Assembly: GCF_947179515.1 (NCBI RefSeq)
Contig: NC_067477.1
Span: 130,517,896 to 130,581,895 of the forward strand
DNA: 64,000 nucleotides
Direction of reading: 5' to 3'
Source of the DNA: Apodemus sylvaticus
Lineage: Eukaryota > Chordata > Mammalia > Rodentia > Muridae
The first letter of the stretch is position 1; each line of letters starts with the position of its first letter. Shown here piece after piece: positions 45,183-56,579 of the stretch. The position numbers and the translations under genes are program-made. The notes below the pieces were generated by a model that saw only the letters and a program-made list of their open reading frames with translations, was not told the origin of the DNA and did not search any database.

Positions 45183-46239
45183 ATGGAGAGAAACTTGAAG
45201 CAATCCCACTAAAATCAGGGACTAGACAGGGCTGCCCCCTTTCTCCTTATCTTTTCAATATTGTACTTGAGGTACTAGCTCAGGCAATTAGACAACATAA
45301 GGAGGTCAAAGGGATACAAATTGGAAAGGAAGAAGTCAAACTATCATTATTTGCAGATGACATGATAGTCTACCTAAGTGACCCAAAAAACTCCACTAGA
45401 GAACTCCTACAGCTGATAAACAACTTCAGCAAAGTAGCAGGTTATAAAATCAACTCAAGCAAATCAATGGCCTTCCTATACTCAAAGGATAAGCAGGATG
45501 AGAAAGAAGTTAGGTAAATGACCCCCTTCACAATACCTACAAACAGTATAAAGTATCTTGGGGTGACTCTTACCAAACATGTGAAAGATCTGTATGACAA
45601 GAACTTCAAGACTCTGAAGAAGGAAATGGAAGAAGACCTCAAAAAATGGGAAAACCTCCCATGCCCATGGATCGGCAGGATCAATATAGTTAAAATGGCC
45701 ATTTTGCCAAAAGCAATATACAGATTCAATGCAATACCCATCAAAATCCCAACTCAATTCTTCACAGAGTTAGAAAGAGCAATTATCAAATTCATCTGGA
45801 ATAACAAAAAACCCAGGATAGCTAAAACTATTCTCAGCAACAAAAGAAATTCTGGGGGAATCAGTATCCCTGACCTCAAGCAATACTACAGAGCAATAGT
45901 GTTAAAACCTGCATGGTATTGGTATAGTGACAGGCAGGCAGATCAATGGAACAGGATTGAAGATCCAGAAATGAACCCACACACCTATGGCCACTTGATC
46001 CTCGACAAAGGGGCTGAAAACATCCAATGGAAAAAAGATAGCCTTTTCAACAAATGGTGCTGGTTCAACTGTAGGTCAGCATGCAGAAGAATGTGAATTG
46101 ATCCATGCTTGTCTCCTTGTACTAAGCTCAAATCCAAATGGATCAAGGACCTCCACATAAAGCCAGACACTCTGAAGCTAATTGAAAAGAAACTGGGGAA
46201 GACCCTTGAGGACATCGGTACAGGGAGAAAGTTTCTGAA
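45183..46239 (+). pseudogene. LINE-1 ORF2 reverse transcriptase to linker fragment, two stops
   Basis: The plus strand encodes part of the L1 reverse transcriptase: 'GTRQGCPLSPYLFNIVLEVL', the catalytic FADD at 45350-45361, 'KNSTRELLQLINNFSKVAGY', then 'IKYLGVTLTKHVKDLYDKN' and 'KKWENLPCPWIGRINIVKMA'. The frame is well preserved, with one TAA at 45515-45517 and a TGA at 46094-46096. The latter is CGA in the sister copy (about 50601), so it is likely CpG decay. It has no start of its own and is an inverted fragment, so no functional protein is expected. Confidence 0.95.
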
Positions 46240-46251
46240 GAGATAATTCTA

Positions 46252-47609
46252 ATAATATTAAATTTCTAAAGTTAATTCAACAGTAATATATTTATTTATT
46301 ACTTCTATTTTATTTTAGAGAATTGGAATTCTGAGCTAGTAGCATATTTTATAGATTTAAAGTTTAAAATATAGAACATGTTTCTTGGAGCCTTGTTCAG
46401 ACTAGGAAAAAAAGCCTGTTAAAGAAATTCAAAAGAAAAGTGGGAGTGAGGGGAACATTACCACTGGCAGAGTGCTTTCTATACATCCTGCATCCATCCC
46501 CACATGCTTCTAGTCCCAGAACTTGGAGGTAGAAGTTGTGTAGGATCAGCAGTGCAAACTCATGCTCAGCTGCAGAGCCAGTTGGTGGCAAACCTGAATA
46601 ACAAATGGCCCTCACTCAGAAAAAATTTCCAGTGTTTAATATAATGTGATGATTCAAGACCTTGCCAAACTTATTTTAAAAGGTATTTTAAGCATTTTCA
46701 GTAAGCCAGAGACTAAATGCTGCTGATACAACACTTTCTTTTTGTATTACACAAAGCTGGATAAGATGTAAGTGAATAAATGAGTTAATTAATGGAAAAA
46801 ATAGATTAAATGTTCATAATTTAAATATAATTAGAATATTCAGAGTAAATAAGTGCTATGATTATAATAAATGAATATTAAGAGAAAATTAAATGGGGAA
46901 ATTTACATAGTTAAGTGTCTGTAAGATTCAGTTTATAATGTTTTCCAGAGTTAGTTTCAAGTAACAAAACACAGACATCTTTTTTATTATGTACTAAATG
47001 CCATATGAGTTATAATCTACTGTCTGTTACAAACTACTTAAAGAGAATAAGGTTTTACTGAGAAAAAAAATGAGAAAAGTAAGAAATTCAATGGGATTAA
47101 AAGAAAACCCTATTGTAGCAATGTCCATGGAAGGTTCACTAACTGAGGCATGACTACACGCTACAGTAACAATGCAGACACAGGACCCATGGGATATTCA
47201 CTAACTGAAGCACGTCCACACAGGAACATGAAGCCATGAACAGGTAAAATTTATAAACCCCAAATAATCTGGTGATTTTATGAAAATAAGGAATTTCAAA
47301 TAAAGTAGAATCTTTATATACAATATAGTATACAATATTATGAGAAAAGAGCCCAAAGACTTCCTTATCATGTACATGAACACTGATTATTTCATTACAA
47401 AATAAGAAAAAATATTTTTTAAAACTTTTGAGCTCTTAAATGTTTGGACTTTATGACACACCAAAGAATCAGTTATTTTTCTGGTAGTTCAGATGGTATT
47501 AAGATGCTACCTGTAGGTGTGTTTTATACATTAATTATATTTTGAGCTAATCCTTCAACACAAGTATTTTGATAAGTATTTTTAAAAACAGCACTTTTTC
47601 TTCACTTTT
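46252..47609. other. AT-rich DNA with a worn SINE
   Basis: Apart from a diverged SINE near 46496-46612 (listed separately), no gene or repeat is recognisable. Confidence 0.45.
46496..46612 (+). repeat. Diverged B1-related SINE
   Basis: 'cttctagtcccagaacttgg' and 'aggtagaagttgtgtaggat', then 'gcagtgcaaactcatgctca' and 'gccagttggtggcaaacctg', follow the B1/RSINE layout (ttaatcccagcacttggga, gcagttcaaggtcatcctca, ggccagcctg) with many changes. Confidence 0.6.
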
Positions 47610-47620
47610 AATTACAATGG

Positions 47621-49571
47621 CAAATAGACATTCAGAATTGAGAGATCTTCTTCATAGATTTTTTTCCTATGATAAGCATAAAGTGTACTTCCTTATCTTT
47701 TTTGATGACTTTTGGTTGAAAGTCGATTTTATCCGATATTAGAAAGGCTAATCCAGCTTGTTTCTTAAAACCATTTGCTTGGAAAATTGTTTTCCATCCC
47801 TTTACTCTGATGTAGTGTTTATCTGTGACACTGAGGTGCATTTCCTGTATGTAGCAAAATATTGGGTCCTGTTTACCTATCCAGTATGTTAGTCTATATC
47901 TTTTTATTGGAAAATTGAGTCCATTGATGTTAAGTGATACTAAGGAATATTGAGTTACTTCCTGTTGTTTTTGATGTATTTTTATGTTTGTGTGGCTATC
48001 TTCTTTGGGGTTTGTTGAAAGATTATGTCCTTGCTTTTTCTAGGGTTAAGTTCCCCTCCTTGTGTTGGTGTTTTCCATCTATTGTCCTTTGTGAGGCTGG
48101 ATTTGTGGAAAGATACTGTGTAAATTTGATTTTGTCATAGAATATCTCCATTTCTCCATCTATGGTAATTGACAGTTTTGCTGGGTATAGGAGATGGCAT
48201 TTGTGTTCTCTGAGGTCTGTATCAAATCTGCCCAGGATCTTTGAGCTTTCATAGTCTCTGCTAAGAAGTGTGGAGTAATTCTGATAAGTTGACCTTTACA
48301 TGTTACTTGACATTTTTCCCTTACTGCTTTTAATATTCTTTCTTTGTTTTGTGAATTTAGTATTTTGACTTAAGTAACAGGAGAAATTTCTTTTCTGGTC
48401 CAATCTATTTGGAATTCCAAGGATGTGGAGAAAGAGGAACACTCCTCCACTGTTGGTGGAATTGCAAACTGGTACAACCACTATGGAAATTAGTCTGGAG
48501 GTTCCTCACAAAATTAAACATAGTACTACCTGATGACCCAGCTATACCATTCCTGGGCATATACCCAAAAGATGCTCCAATGTATAACAAGGACATGTGT
48601 TTCACTATGTTCGTAGAAGCCTTAATTATAATGGCTAGAAGCTAGAAAGAACCCAGATGTCCTTCAACAGAAGAATGGATACAGAAAATGTGGTACATGT
48701 ATACAATGGAGTACTACTCATCTATTAAAAATGATAGCTTCATGAAATTCTTAGGCAAATGGATGAAACTAGAAAAATATCTTCCTGAGTAAGATAACCC
48801 AATCACAAAAGAATGCACATGGTACGTACTCACTGATATGTGGATATTATCCCAAAAGATCAGAATACCCAAGATACAACTCAAACCACATGAAGCTCAA
48901 GAAGGAAAACCAAAGTGTGGGTGCTATGGTTCTTCTTAGAAAGGGGAACAAAATACTCATGGGAGCAAGTATGGAGGCAAAATTCAGAGCACAGACTGAA
49001 GGAAAGGCCATCCAGAGACCTACCTGGGGCTTCATCCCAAATACAGTCACCAAACTCCAATGCTATTGTGGATCTAAGAAAGGCTTGCTGAAAGGAGCCT
49101 GATATAGCTGTCTCCTGAAAGGTTCTGCCAGAACCTTACAAATACAGAGGTGGATGCTCACAGCCAACCATTGTACTGAGTTCAGGGTCTCCAATGGAGG
49201 AGTTAGAGAAGGGACTGAAGGAACTGAAGAGGTTTGCAACCCCATAGGAAGAACAATAATATCAATCAACCAGACCCCCCCAAAGCTCCCAGGGACTTAG
49301 CCACCAACCAAGGTGTACACATGGCTCTGGCTGCATATATAGCAGAGGACAGCCTTGTCAGACACCAATGAGAGGAGAGGTCCTTGGCTCAATGAAGGTT
49401 TGATAGATACCCCAGTGTAAGGGAATTGACAGCAGGGAGTAGATGGATGAGTGAATGGAGGTATGTCCACATAGAATCAGGTGGAGGGAGATAAGAGAGG
49501 GGGATTCCAGGAGAAGGACAAACCAGGTAAGGGGATAAAACTTCAAATGTAAATAAATTAAACTTTTAAAA
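47621..49571 (+). mobile_element. LINE-1 with 5' inversion and large internal deletion, 11-bp target duplication
   Basis: 47621-48416 is minus-strand ORF2 N-terminus followed by ORF1 C-terminus. At 48417 the sequence switches to plus-strand ORF2 C-terminus ('GCGERGTLLHCWWNCKLVQP') and a full 3' UTR to 49571. AATTACAATGG flanks it at 47610-47620 and 49572-49582. Most of ORF2, including the reverse transcriptase, is absent between the two parts. The 3' UTR type matches L1-A. Divergence is higher than in the two neighbouring inverted L1s. Confidence 0.93.
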
Positions 49572-49582
49572 AATTACAATGG

Positions 49583-49970
49583 AGAAAAATCAAGCCAAAA
49601 TACTTCCCATAAAACATTGGTTAGCTATGTATTATGTAATATAAAATTCTGCAATCTGAAGTTACAGATTGAGATGACTACTAACAAATGTATTTCCAGT
49701 TTTTCTTGTTTTTAATGTATGATCAGCACATGACTTGGAATGCAGAAAATCTGCTTCTAAGAAATCATATTCTCAGGAGAGAACAGAAAAATCCAAAACC
49801 ACAAAGAGGTTTTCCAAATGCTGTAGCACTTTACTGTCCATTTTTTGCATCTGCTCGCAAGAAAATCCATCCAAACAAACTCTACTAGTGATAGAAATCT
49901 CTAATTTAGGAAAAAGCTAAGTATTCTGAGATAGTAAACAAAAGAAAAAAACACTCATTTATGATACATC
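49583..49970. other. Short unique spacer between two L1 insertions
   Basis: AT-rich DNA without recognised features. The 66-codon frame at 49688-49888 is unsupported. Confidence 0.5.
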
Positions 49971-49986
49971 ATAAAGTAGGTTTACA

Positions 49987-50808
49987 GAGTGGTTGTACCA
50001 ATTTGCAACCCCACCAGCAGTGGAGGAGTGTTCCTCTTTCTCCACATCCTCTCCAACACCTGCTGTCTCCTGAATTTTTAATCTTAGCCATTCTGACTGG
50101 TGTAAGATGAAATCTTAGGGTTGTTTTGATTTGCATTTCCCTAATGACTAATGAAGTTGAGCATTTTTTAAGATGCTTCTCTGCCATCCGAAGTTCTTCA
50201 GGTGAGAATTCTTTGTTTAACTCTGTACCCCATTTTTTAATAGGGTTGTTCGGTTTTCTGGAGTCTAACTTCTTGAGTTCTTTATATATATTGGATATTA
50301 GCCCTCTATCTGATGTAGGATTGGTGAAGATCTTTTCCCAATTTGTTGGTTGCCGATCTGTCCTCTTGATGGTGTCCTTTGCCTTACAGAAACTCTGTAA
50401 CCTTATGAGGTCCCATTTGTCAATTCTTGCTCTTAGAGCATACGCTATTGGTGTTCTGTTCAGAAACTTTCTCCCTGTACCGATGTCCTCAAGGGTCTTC
50501 CCCAGTTTCTTTTCTATTAGCTTCAGAGTGTCTGGCTTTATGTGGAGGTCCTTGATCCATTTGGAGTTGAGCTTAGTACAAGAAGACAAGGATGGATCAA
50601 TTCGCATTCTTCTGCATGCTGACCTCCAGTTGAACCAGCACCATTTGTTGAAAAGGCTATCTTTTTTCCATTGGATGTTTTCAGCCTCTTTGTCGAGGAT
50701 CAAGTGGCCATAGGTGTGTGGGTTCATTTCTGGATCTTCAATCCTGTTCCACTGATCCTCCTGCCTGTCACTGTACCAATACCATGCAGTTTTTAACACT
50801 ATTGCTCT
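49987..50808 (-). pseudogene. LINE-1 ORF2 C-terminal half, uninterrupted frame in inverted segment
   Basis: This frame is open across the whole inverted segment. It begins in 'RAIVLKTAWYWYSDRQED', passes 'MNPHTYGHLILDKEAENIQ' and 'RIDKWDLIRLQSFCKAKD', and ends just after the CX3CX7HX4C motif ('CWRGCGERGTLLHCWWGC'). At 49986 it runs into the target duplication and flank. The absence of stops over about 270 codons fits a recent insertion. It lacks the endonuclease, the reverse transcriptase and a proper start, so it is a fragment rather than a gene. Confidence 0.95.
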
Positions 50809-51444
50809 CTGGAAATCAGTCTGGCGGTTCCTCCGAAAACTGGGCACCTCACTTCCAGAAGATCCTGCTATACCACTCCTGGCCATATATCCAGAGGATT
50901 CCCCACCATGTAATAAGAATACATGCTCTACTATGTTCATAGCAACCCTATTCATAATTGCCAGATGCTGGAAAGAACCCAGGTATCCCTCAACAGAAGA
51001 GTGGATGCAAAAAATGCGGTATATCTACACAATGGAGTACTATTCAGCCATTAGAAACAATGAATTCATGAAATTCTTAGGCAAATGGATGGAGCTAAAG
51101 AACATCATACTAAGTGAGGTAACCCAGACTCAAAAGGTGAATCATGGTATGCACTCACTAATAAGTGGTTATTAACCTAGAAAACTGGAATACCCAAAAC
51201 ATAATCCACACATCAAATGAGATACAAGAAGAAAGGAGGAGTGGCCCCTGGTTCTGGAAAGACTCAGTGAAACAGTATTCGGCAAAACCAGAACGGGGAA
51301 GTGGGAAGGGGTGGGAGGGAGGACAGGGGAAGAGAAGGGGGCTTACGGGACTTTCGGGGAGTGGGGGGGCTAGAATAGGGGAAATCATTTGAAATGTAAA
51401 TAAATTATATCGAATAAAAAAAATCAAACCCCCCCCCCAAAAAA
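49987..51444 (+). mobile_element. Young mouse LINE-1 with seamless 5' inversion and perfect 16-bp target duplication
   Basis: 49987-50808 is ORF2 on the minus strand. At 50806-50810 it switches to plus-strand ORF2 C-terminus, then 3' UTR ending in the AAATTATATCGAATAAA type signal and an A-tail broken by a C10 run (51429-51438). ATAAAGTAGGTTTACA is present without mismatch at 49971-49986 and 51445-51460. L1 coordinates continue from the end of the inverted part to the start of the direct part with essentially no loss, sharing CTCT at the joint. Confidence 0.98.
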
Positions 51445-51460
51445 ATAAAGTAGGTTTACA

Positions 51461-52800
51461 ATGGACTTCAATTTATGGCACTCAGATTGCTAGATACACA
51501 CTTAAATGCTAAGCTCTCTTTGATTTATCCATGTCCAAATACCTACAAGGCTAAAATTGTAGGAAGCAGTCAAAGAGAGTGAAAATATATTTCTGAAGGA
51601 TACAAAGTACTTTCAGTGGAGATAAATGTGGAGGCAGAATAGATCACAAAAGAACATTCCCTTCTGAAAGCCTGTTTGCCTTCTGCTGAGTTGCAAGGGC
51701 TCTCTGCTTTAAGGTTTCAATGACTTTTAAAAACTCTTCAGCTACCAAGAACAACAGAATTCCTGGGAATCTGTTCTTTGTTCCTTAGAGATGATTTTTT
51801 TGTTTTATGACACCAGTTATTTGTCACCCTTTGTGTTCCAGACTTTCTTCATGTCTTCGGTTTGGTCCTTGTTTTTTGAGTTGCAAACTGTCTCTGGGTT
51901 TTGATTAGAACGGTTAAGGTATTTTAACTTTAAATGAGAGAATTCCAAAGTTTTTCATATATATATACTGATATTATGTATGATATGATATGGAATAGGA
52001 TATCTCCTCTGAATGCCCATTTGACAAAGGCTTAGTCCCTAGCACATGTCACTACTGTGAGAGGGCAGTATCTTTACAAGATAGGGTCGAGTTGAAGAAA
52101 CTGGGTCTTGAGGCTTGCCTGCTTGTGAAGGGTAAAATGAGACCCCAGCCTCCCCCCTCTTCTGCTTTCATTCTCAGACATCACTAAACAACCAGACCTC
52201 TGCTATCATTTATGTCTTAATTTTCTATCCCAACTTAGTCCTGAAGCAACAAAACATCCAAGGAATGAATCATCTGAAACAATAAGCTAAAATGATATTT
52301 TCCTTAAGTTGATATTTGGGATCCTGTGATCCTGAGATCCTGGGTGAATCAGACCTCCTGGTGTTTCTGGTGTATGTCAAAGCAATGAAAATCTGACTAT
52401 TATGATTGATACAGAACACATATGTCCCTTGTTGGTACACATCAACTCCTCCACCTCACATACATCCCTAGAGACAGTTGTATAGATTTTATATCAATAA
52501 GATATCCCAAGTGTTTGAGAAATCCTCATCAGATATATACAACAGATATTATCCAATTTTTGACTAATAAATCTCTTGCATGTTAGTACTAAAAGCACTA
52601 TAAATTTACTCAGGATACAAGCAGAATATGCTTTTGAGAAAAGTAAGACAGCAACTATATCTGACTGTGAGAGTTATGGGATGCTTTAATGAATCAGGGA
52701 ACCAGTACAAGAAGGCTGGTTTGAAGGAGTTGTTTAGGAAGCTCAGACTGCTGTGCTATACACATTGGTGGTGACTCTATAGGACTGTTTGTCTTTAGTG
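51461..52800. other. No recognised gene or repeat
   Basis: Single-copy-looking sequence with a short TA-rich stretch at about 51958-51967. Confidence 0.45.
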
Positions 52801-52945
52801 TTATGTATTTCACTGGAAATATATATAATTACATATTTATGTTATATACTTCATTATAAATATATTACAAATATATTATGTATTTCATATATATTTCATA
52901 CATTTTTGTATTTCATTGGATATATATATTACATTATTTCAGCTT
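52800..52945. repeat. Imperfect AT-rich direct repeat, ~105-bp spacing
   Basis: 'tatgtatttcactggaaata' at about 52802 and 'ttgtatttcattggatata' at about 52906 are near-copies, each followed by TATATA and 'attacat'. The sequence between is low-complexity TA-rich. Confidence 0.7.
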
Positions 52946-53474
52946 CTGTATAGTTTTATAATAGTGCTTATAAGGATAAGAAAGGACAAGTTAGATCATA
53001 CTTGAAAGCAATTGTCAAAAGAAAGAATTTATTACCTTATGAATTGAAGTGTGCTTTTAAAAGCTATAAGATTATGAATTGAGAGCATAATAAAGCAATG
53101 TTGAAGGCTTATTTCCTGAAATACGATACAATGTACTCTTCTCTAAAATAGCTGTTTCTGCTCTATATTACTGACCCTAAAAATGGCTTGGTGCTGAGTC
53201 ATACAAAACTCAGGCAACACCACCAGTCCAAGCTACATCTTTCTTCATTTATCCTTACAACAAATATCACTGAGCATTGTAAGAAATGCTCCTTGACCTA
53301 TGAACCTCGAAGCATTGAATCTTGAGTTTAATTATCTTGTCTCTGTCATCTTGTTTATGCCACATTTTAAACAGAGTAGGGTAAATCTGACAATACATAC
53401 TTGTAATCAAAGTGGAAAGTAAAAGGTTCTATCTGTAGGCTTACATTTTTCAAAACCTACTTTTAATAAGGGTT
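52946..53474. other. No recognised gene or repeat
   Basis: Single-copy-looking AT-rich sequence. Confidence 0.45.
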
Positions 53475-53965
53475 CTCAAATGCTTCAACCACCTTCTAGC
53501 CCACCCTCCAAAGATAAGGGAGAAAAGTGCTAAATAGGGCAAAGGGATGTGGACCTGTTTAGAAGTCATTCCAATTCCAATCTCCATTTATCAGGACACC
53601 AGCAGTCAAGTTCAAGGCCTGGTGTCAGGATACCAAAAAGGATTCAGCAGTAGTTGCATGATCCAACAGAAATCCCCAGGCTGCTGCCCAATCAGCATGA
53701 GTCAGCCGGACCAGCTAGGACCAGCTGGGATGCCAGGATAAGTTCTCTGCTGTGCCTCTCTCAATAAAGTGAAGATCAGAGAAGATGCAAGACTAACAAA
53801 CATTGCAAGTCTAGCTATGCAAGTGCCCCATCACTGTCCATTGAGTCCCACTTATTCTCTCTCCAGAAATGACATGTCCTCCCATGGGCTTTATCAAAAC
53901 ACCACATGAATCTGCAACACATGATATGCCCAAAAACATCTACTTCATCTATTAATAATTAAATT
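53475..53965. repeat. Rodent LTR-like repeat, copy 2 of the 15.8-kb family
   Basis: It lies in the same direction as 15785-16335. Landmarks: 'gatgtggacctgtttagaa', 'caggacaccagcagtcaag', 'gttctctgctgtgcctctct', 'caataaagtgaagatcaga', 'cactgtccattgag' and 'aaaacaccacatg'. An AATAAA motif lies at 53763-53768, but whether it is the functional polyadenylation signal of this strand is not established. Confidence 0.6.
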
Positions 53966-56575
53966 TGGCAATTAAAATCGATTCTTAGAGCACTCATTTT
54001 TTATGGCAAGCAGAAGCCCTCCACCAAATACCCATGTTTCAACCCTAAGAATATGTGGATATCTTAGACAACACTACAAAGGACTTTGAAGTTTCAGACT
54101 AAGATTACTAATAGCTACCATTAAAAGAGATTATCATGGATTATGTGAATTGTCCAATATCCTATTTTAAAAGTCCACAAAGGTTGGAGAAAGAAGTCAA
54201 AGAATCAGACTGGTGTGATCTGAGGTCTCAAAACACTATTTGAAGGCATTAATGATAAAGATAAAGAACCACAGCAGTGACAGAGGTCTCAACCTGAAAG
54301 AGTTTAAACTTTTGAAATCTTCCTTCTTTTCCCCAATGTTTTGACTTTGAAGAAATCTCAAAATTGCAGTTTTCTATAAACTATCTGACACAAGAGAAGG
54401 AAGTCCACGGGTTCAGCTACCTCCTAAAACTATGATGGAAATATATCAAGCTTTATGGTTTCTCTTTTGCAGAAGTCATCTGTTTTCTCAGTCATGAAAA
54501 TATACCTGCTCTCTCCATGTAAATGTCTTTGAAGCTACACTACCTATGAAAGGGAGAAGGTAATTTAGAGAACAGCTAGTAGCATCTGATAGGGTGTCAA
54601 GGATTCACATGTGTTGTTAAATCAATGGTTAATCAACCTTATTTCGATCTAATAATCAACTGCTTGGATGTCAGACCAAAGCACACTCTCTGTGTCCTCA
54701 TCCACAATGTAAAATGTGTCAAAACCTGTCATATAGCAGTAGAGATTTTGATTTTGTTTCTTAATATTATAGAAACATTAGACCCTAGAAGAAAAGCAAT
54801 ATTTTCTCTTTTTTAGAACTATGATTTCTTCTGTCTCACACTCAAAAAACCCAATAGGACTATGTGGTTAGGCCTCTGCCCAAACACTCTAGTGGGAAAG
54901 AAAAGGGGGAACTAGACAATAGATTTTAGCCTTTCTATTTCATGTGTTTTCATGTTCAAAGTCATCTATTCTAGAACTAAAAGACAACCATGACTTTTAG
55001 AAGTAATTACACCTCTGTATTTACCTTTCTGTATTTACAGGGACTGGTTTTGTCTGCACAGTGGATCTTCCTACTGCTAATTCTTGATAATATTTCCATA
55101 CCAATGAAGAGAATGGAAAGTGCTAATGGGCAAGGATTCCATGGTTAAATGCTTGCAAAAGCTCTTCTTCCTTTCAATAGACAGCTGGTTTATAAGTGAA
55201 AGGGGACATACTAATATGTCCTCCACTTAGGACAATTGGTAATACTCAACAAATGTCAGATTTCTGTTTCTTCTGTGGAGGTATTTCACATGCCAGTGGT
55301 CACCAATGAGTTTACTGTTAAGAAAAGTTAAAGGGTGTGCTTTGATCCAGAAATCCTGTCATTAAAACTCCTGCCAACTGGCAAACAATTGAAAGGTCTC
55401 CTTCTCAGCCTTAAGCCAAACTTGAGAAAAGTTTAGTCTATTAGATGTGGCTTGAATTTTTCCCTTTAGTGTGAATTTTCTTCTCTGAAAGACTCCCCAG
55501 AAGGATGAATTAATAAGATGTCAAGGAAAGGAACATTCAGATCTGAAAGGAAAATGGACAGCAGTATTATTATACATAAAAAAGGGAAGAGGCTGCCTTA
55601 CCATCACATCTCAACACTCAACCAACCCAACTTCTCCATATCAAAAAAATACTGAGTTGTAGACAGGCCTTCTGAGACCTTTCCAGGCTACTCCCTTACT
55701 CTTCACTTTTTTTTCTTGCACGTGATAAGTCTTATTGCCACTAATTCCAGTGCTCATTAGGAAGAACATTTCACTTGAAACCTGTAATGCCTCCTTCAGC
55801 AGTCCAAATGTCTGAGTTTCCATGGTTTGCCTCTCTGCTAGTCCTAAGCAAGACTAAAGAATTGTAAGAAGCTTTAAGTTGAAGGTTAGGATTCTTCATA
55901 CTTTTATAAGTTCTCTTTCTACAAGATTGGATTAATTTTCCTTCATGAGTCTCCATGTATAAAATACAGTCATCCCTAAACTGTATAAAAATATGACAGC
56001 TTAGTGAGTGGAAAGACAGAAACATTCATTTATTTGGTATAAGTCTCCATTATTTGTTAAAGATATATTTTAACATATTTTCATAAAAGAAAATTAAAAC
56101 CCTCATTGTGGTTTGTGGGCTATGATAACATGGCATAGAATTAAACATTATTGTGTGTTTTCTAGTTTCTCTGACTTGACTATTATTATAAACTCTTGAA
56201 CTAAATACATACATTTCAAACTATGTACATTCTTCCCAGTGCACATTTTGTGAATATTTGCTCACCTATTCTTCTTCCCCAACTGAGCACCATCAATCAC
56301 TGCATTCTTTTTCTCTATTCTTTTTTTTAAAAATGCATAGATTAGTTAGTTCATCACTCCAAATCAGAGGGACTTTTTGACACAGAAAACTAAAAGTGAT
56401 CAAAGTGCAAATAATAAAACCCTAAACAGGACACTTATATTATACCCGTGATGCACAGGGCTCATGGATCATCACAGAGTAGGAAATAGAAATATTGTAA
56501 GAGTCGAGTGAGGTGTGCGACTCCTAGGAAACAGTATTTTACCAACCTGACAGGTCAGGTACACATATGAGGTCA
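53966..56575. other. No recognised gene or repeat
   Basis: Single-copy-looking sequence with short frames only. Confidence 0.45.
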
Positions 56576-56579
56576 CATC

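Larger units (their letters stand above)
44129..46239 (-). mobile_element. Mouse LINE-1 with 5' inversion (twin priming) and 11-bp target duplication
   Basis: The tail (T-run at 44129-44135) and 3' UTR, then the ORF2 C-terminus, lie on the minus strand (44129-45181). From about 45182 to 46239, an upstream part of ORF2 lies on the plus strand. GAGATAATTCT at 44118-44128 and 46240-46250 flanks the whole unit. Relative to the intact copy at 50401-50470, only about 39 bp of L1 are lost at the inversion joint. This is textbook twin priming of a minus-strand L1. Confidence 0.97.

Noticed and set aside
44882..45517. 211-codon frame containing reverse-transcriptase motifs as an intact gene
   Set aside because: Its first half is antisense L1 read across an inversion joint, it stops at TAA 45515-45517, and it lacks the endonuclease and the C-terminus.
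49969..50955. 328-codon minus-strand frame as a host gene
   Set aside because: It is L1 ORF2 C-terminal sequence in the inverted part of a young insertion. Its N-terminal end is antisense L1 from the direct part and its last codons are flank.
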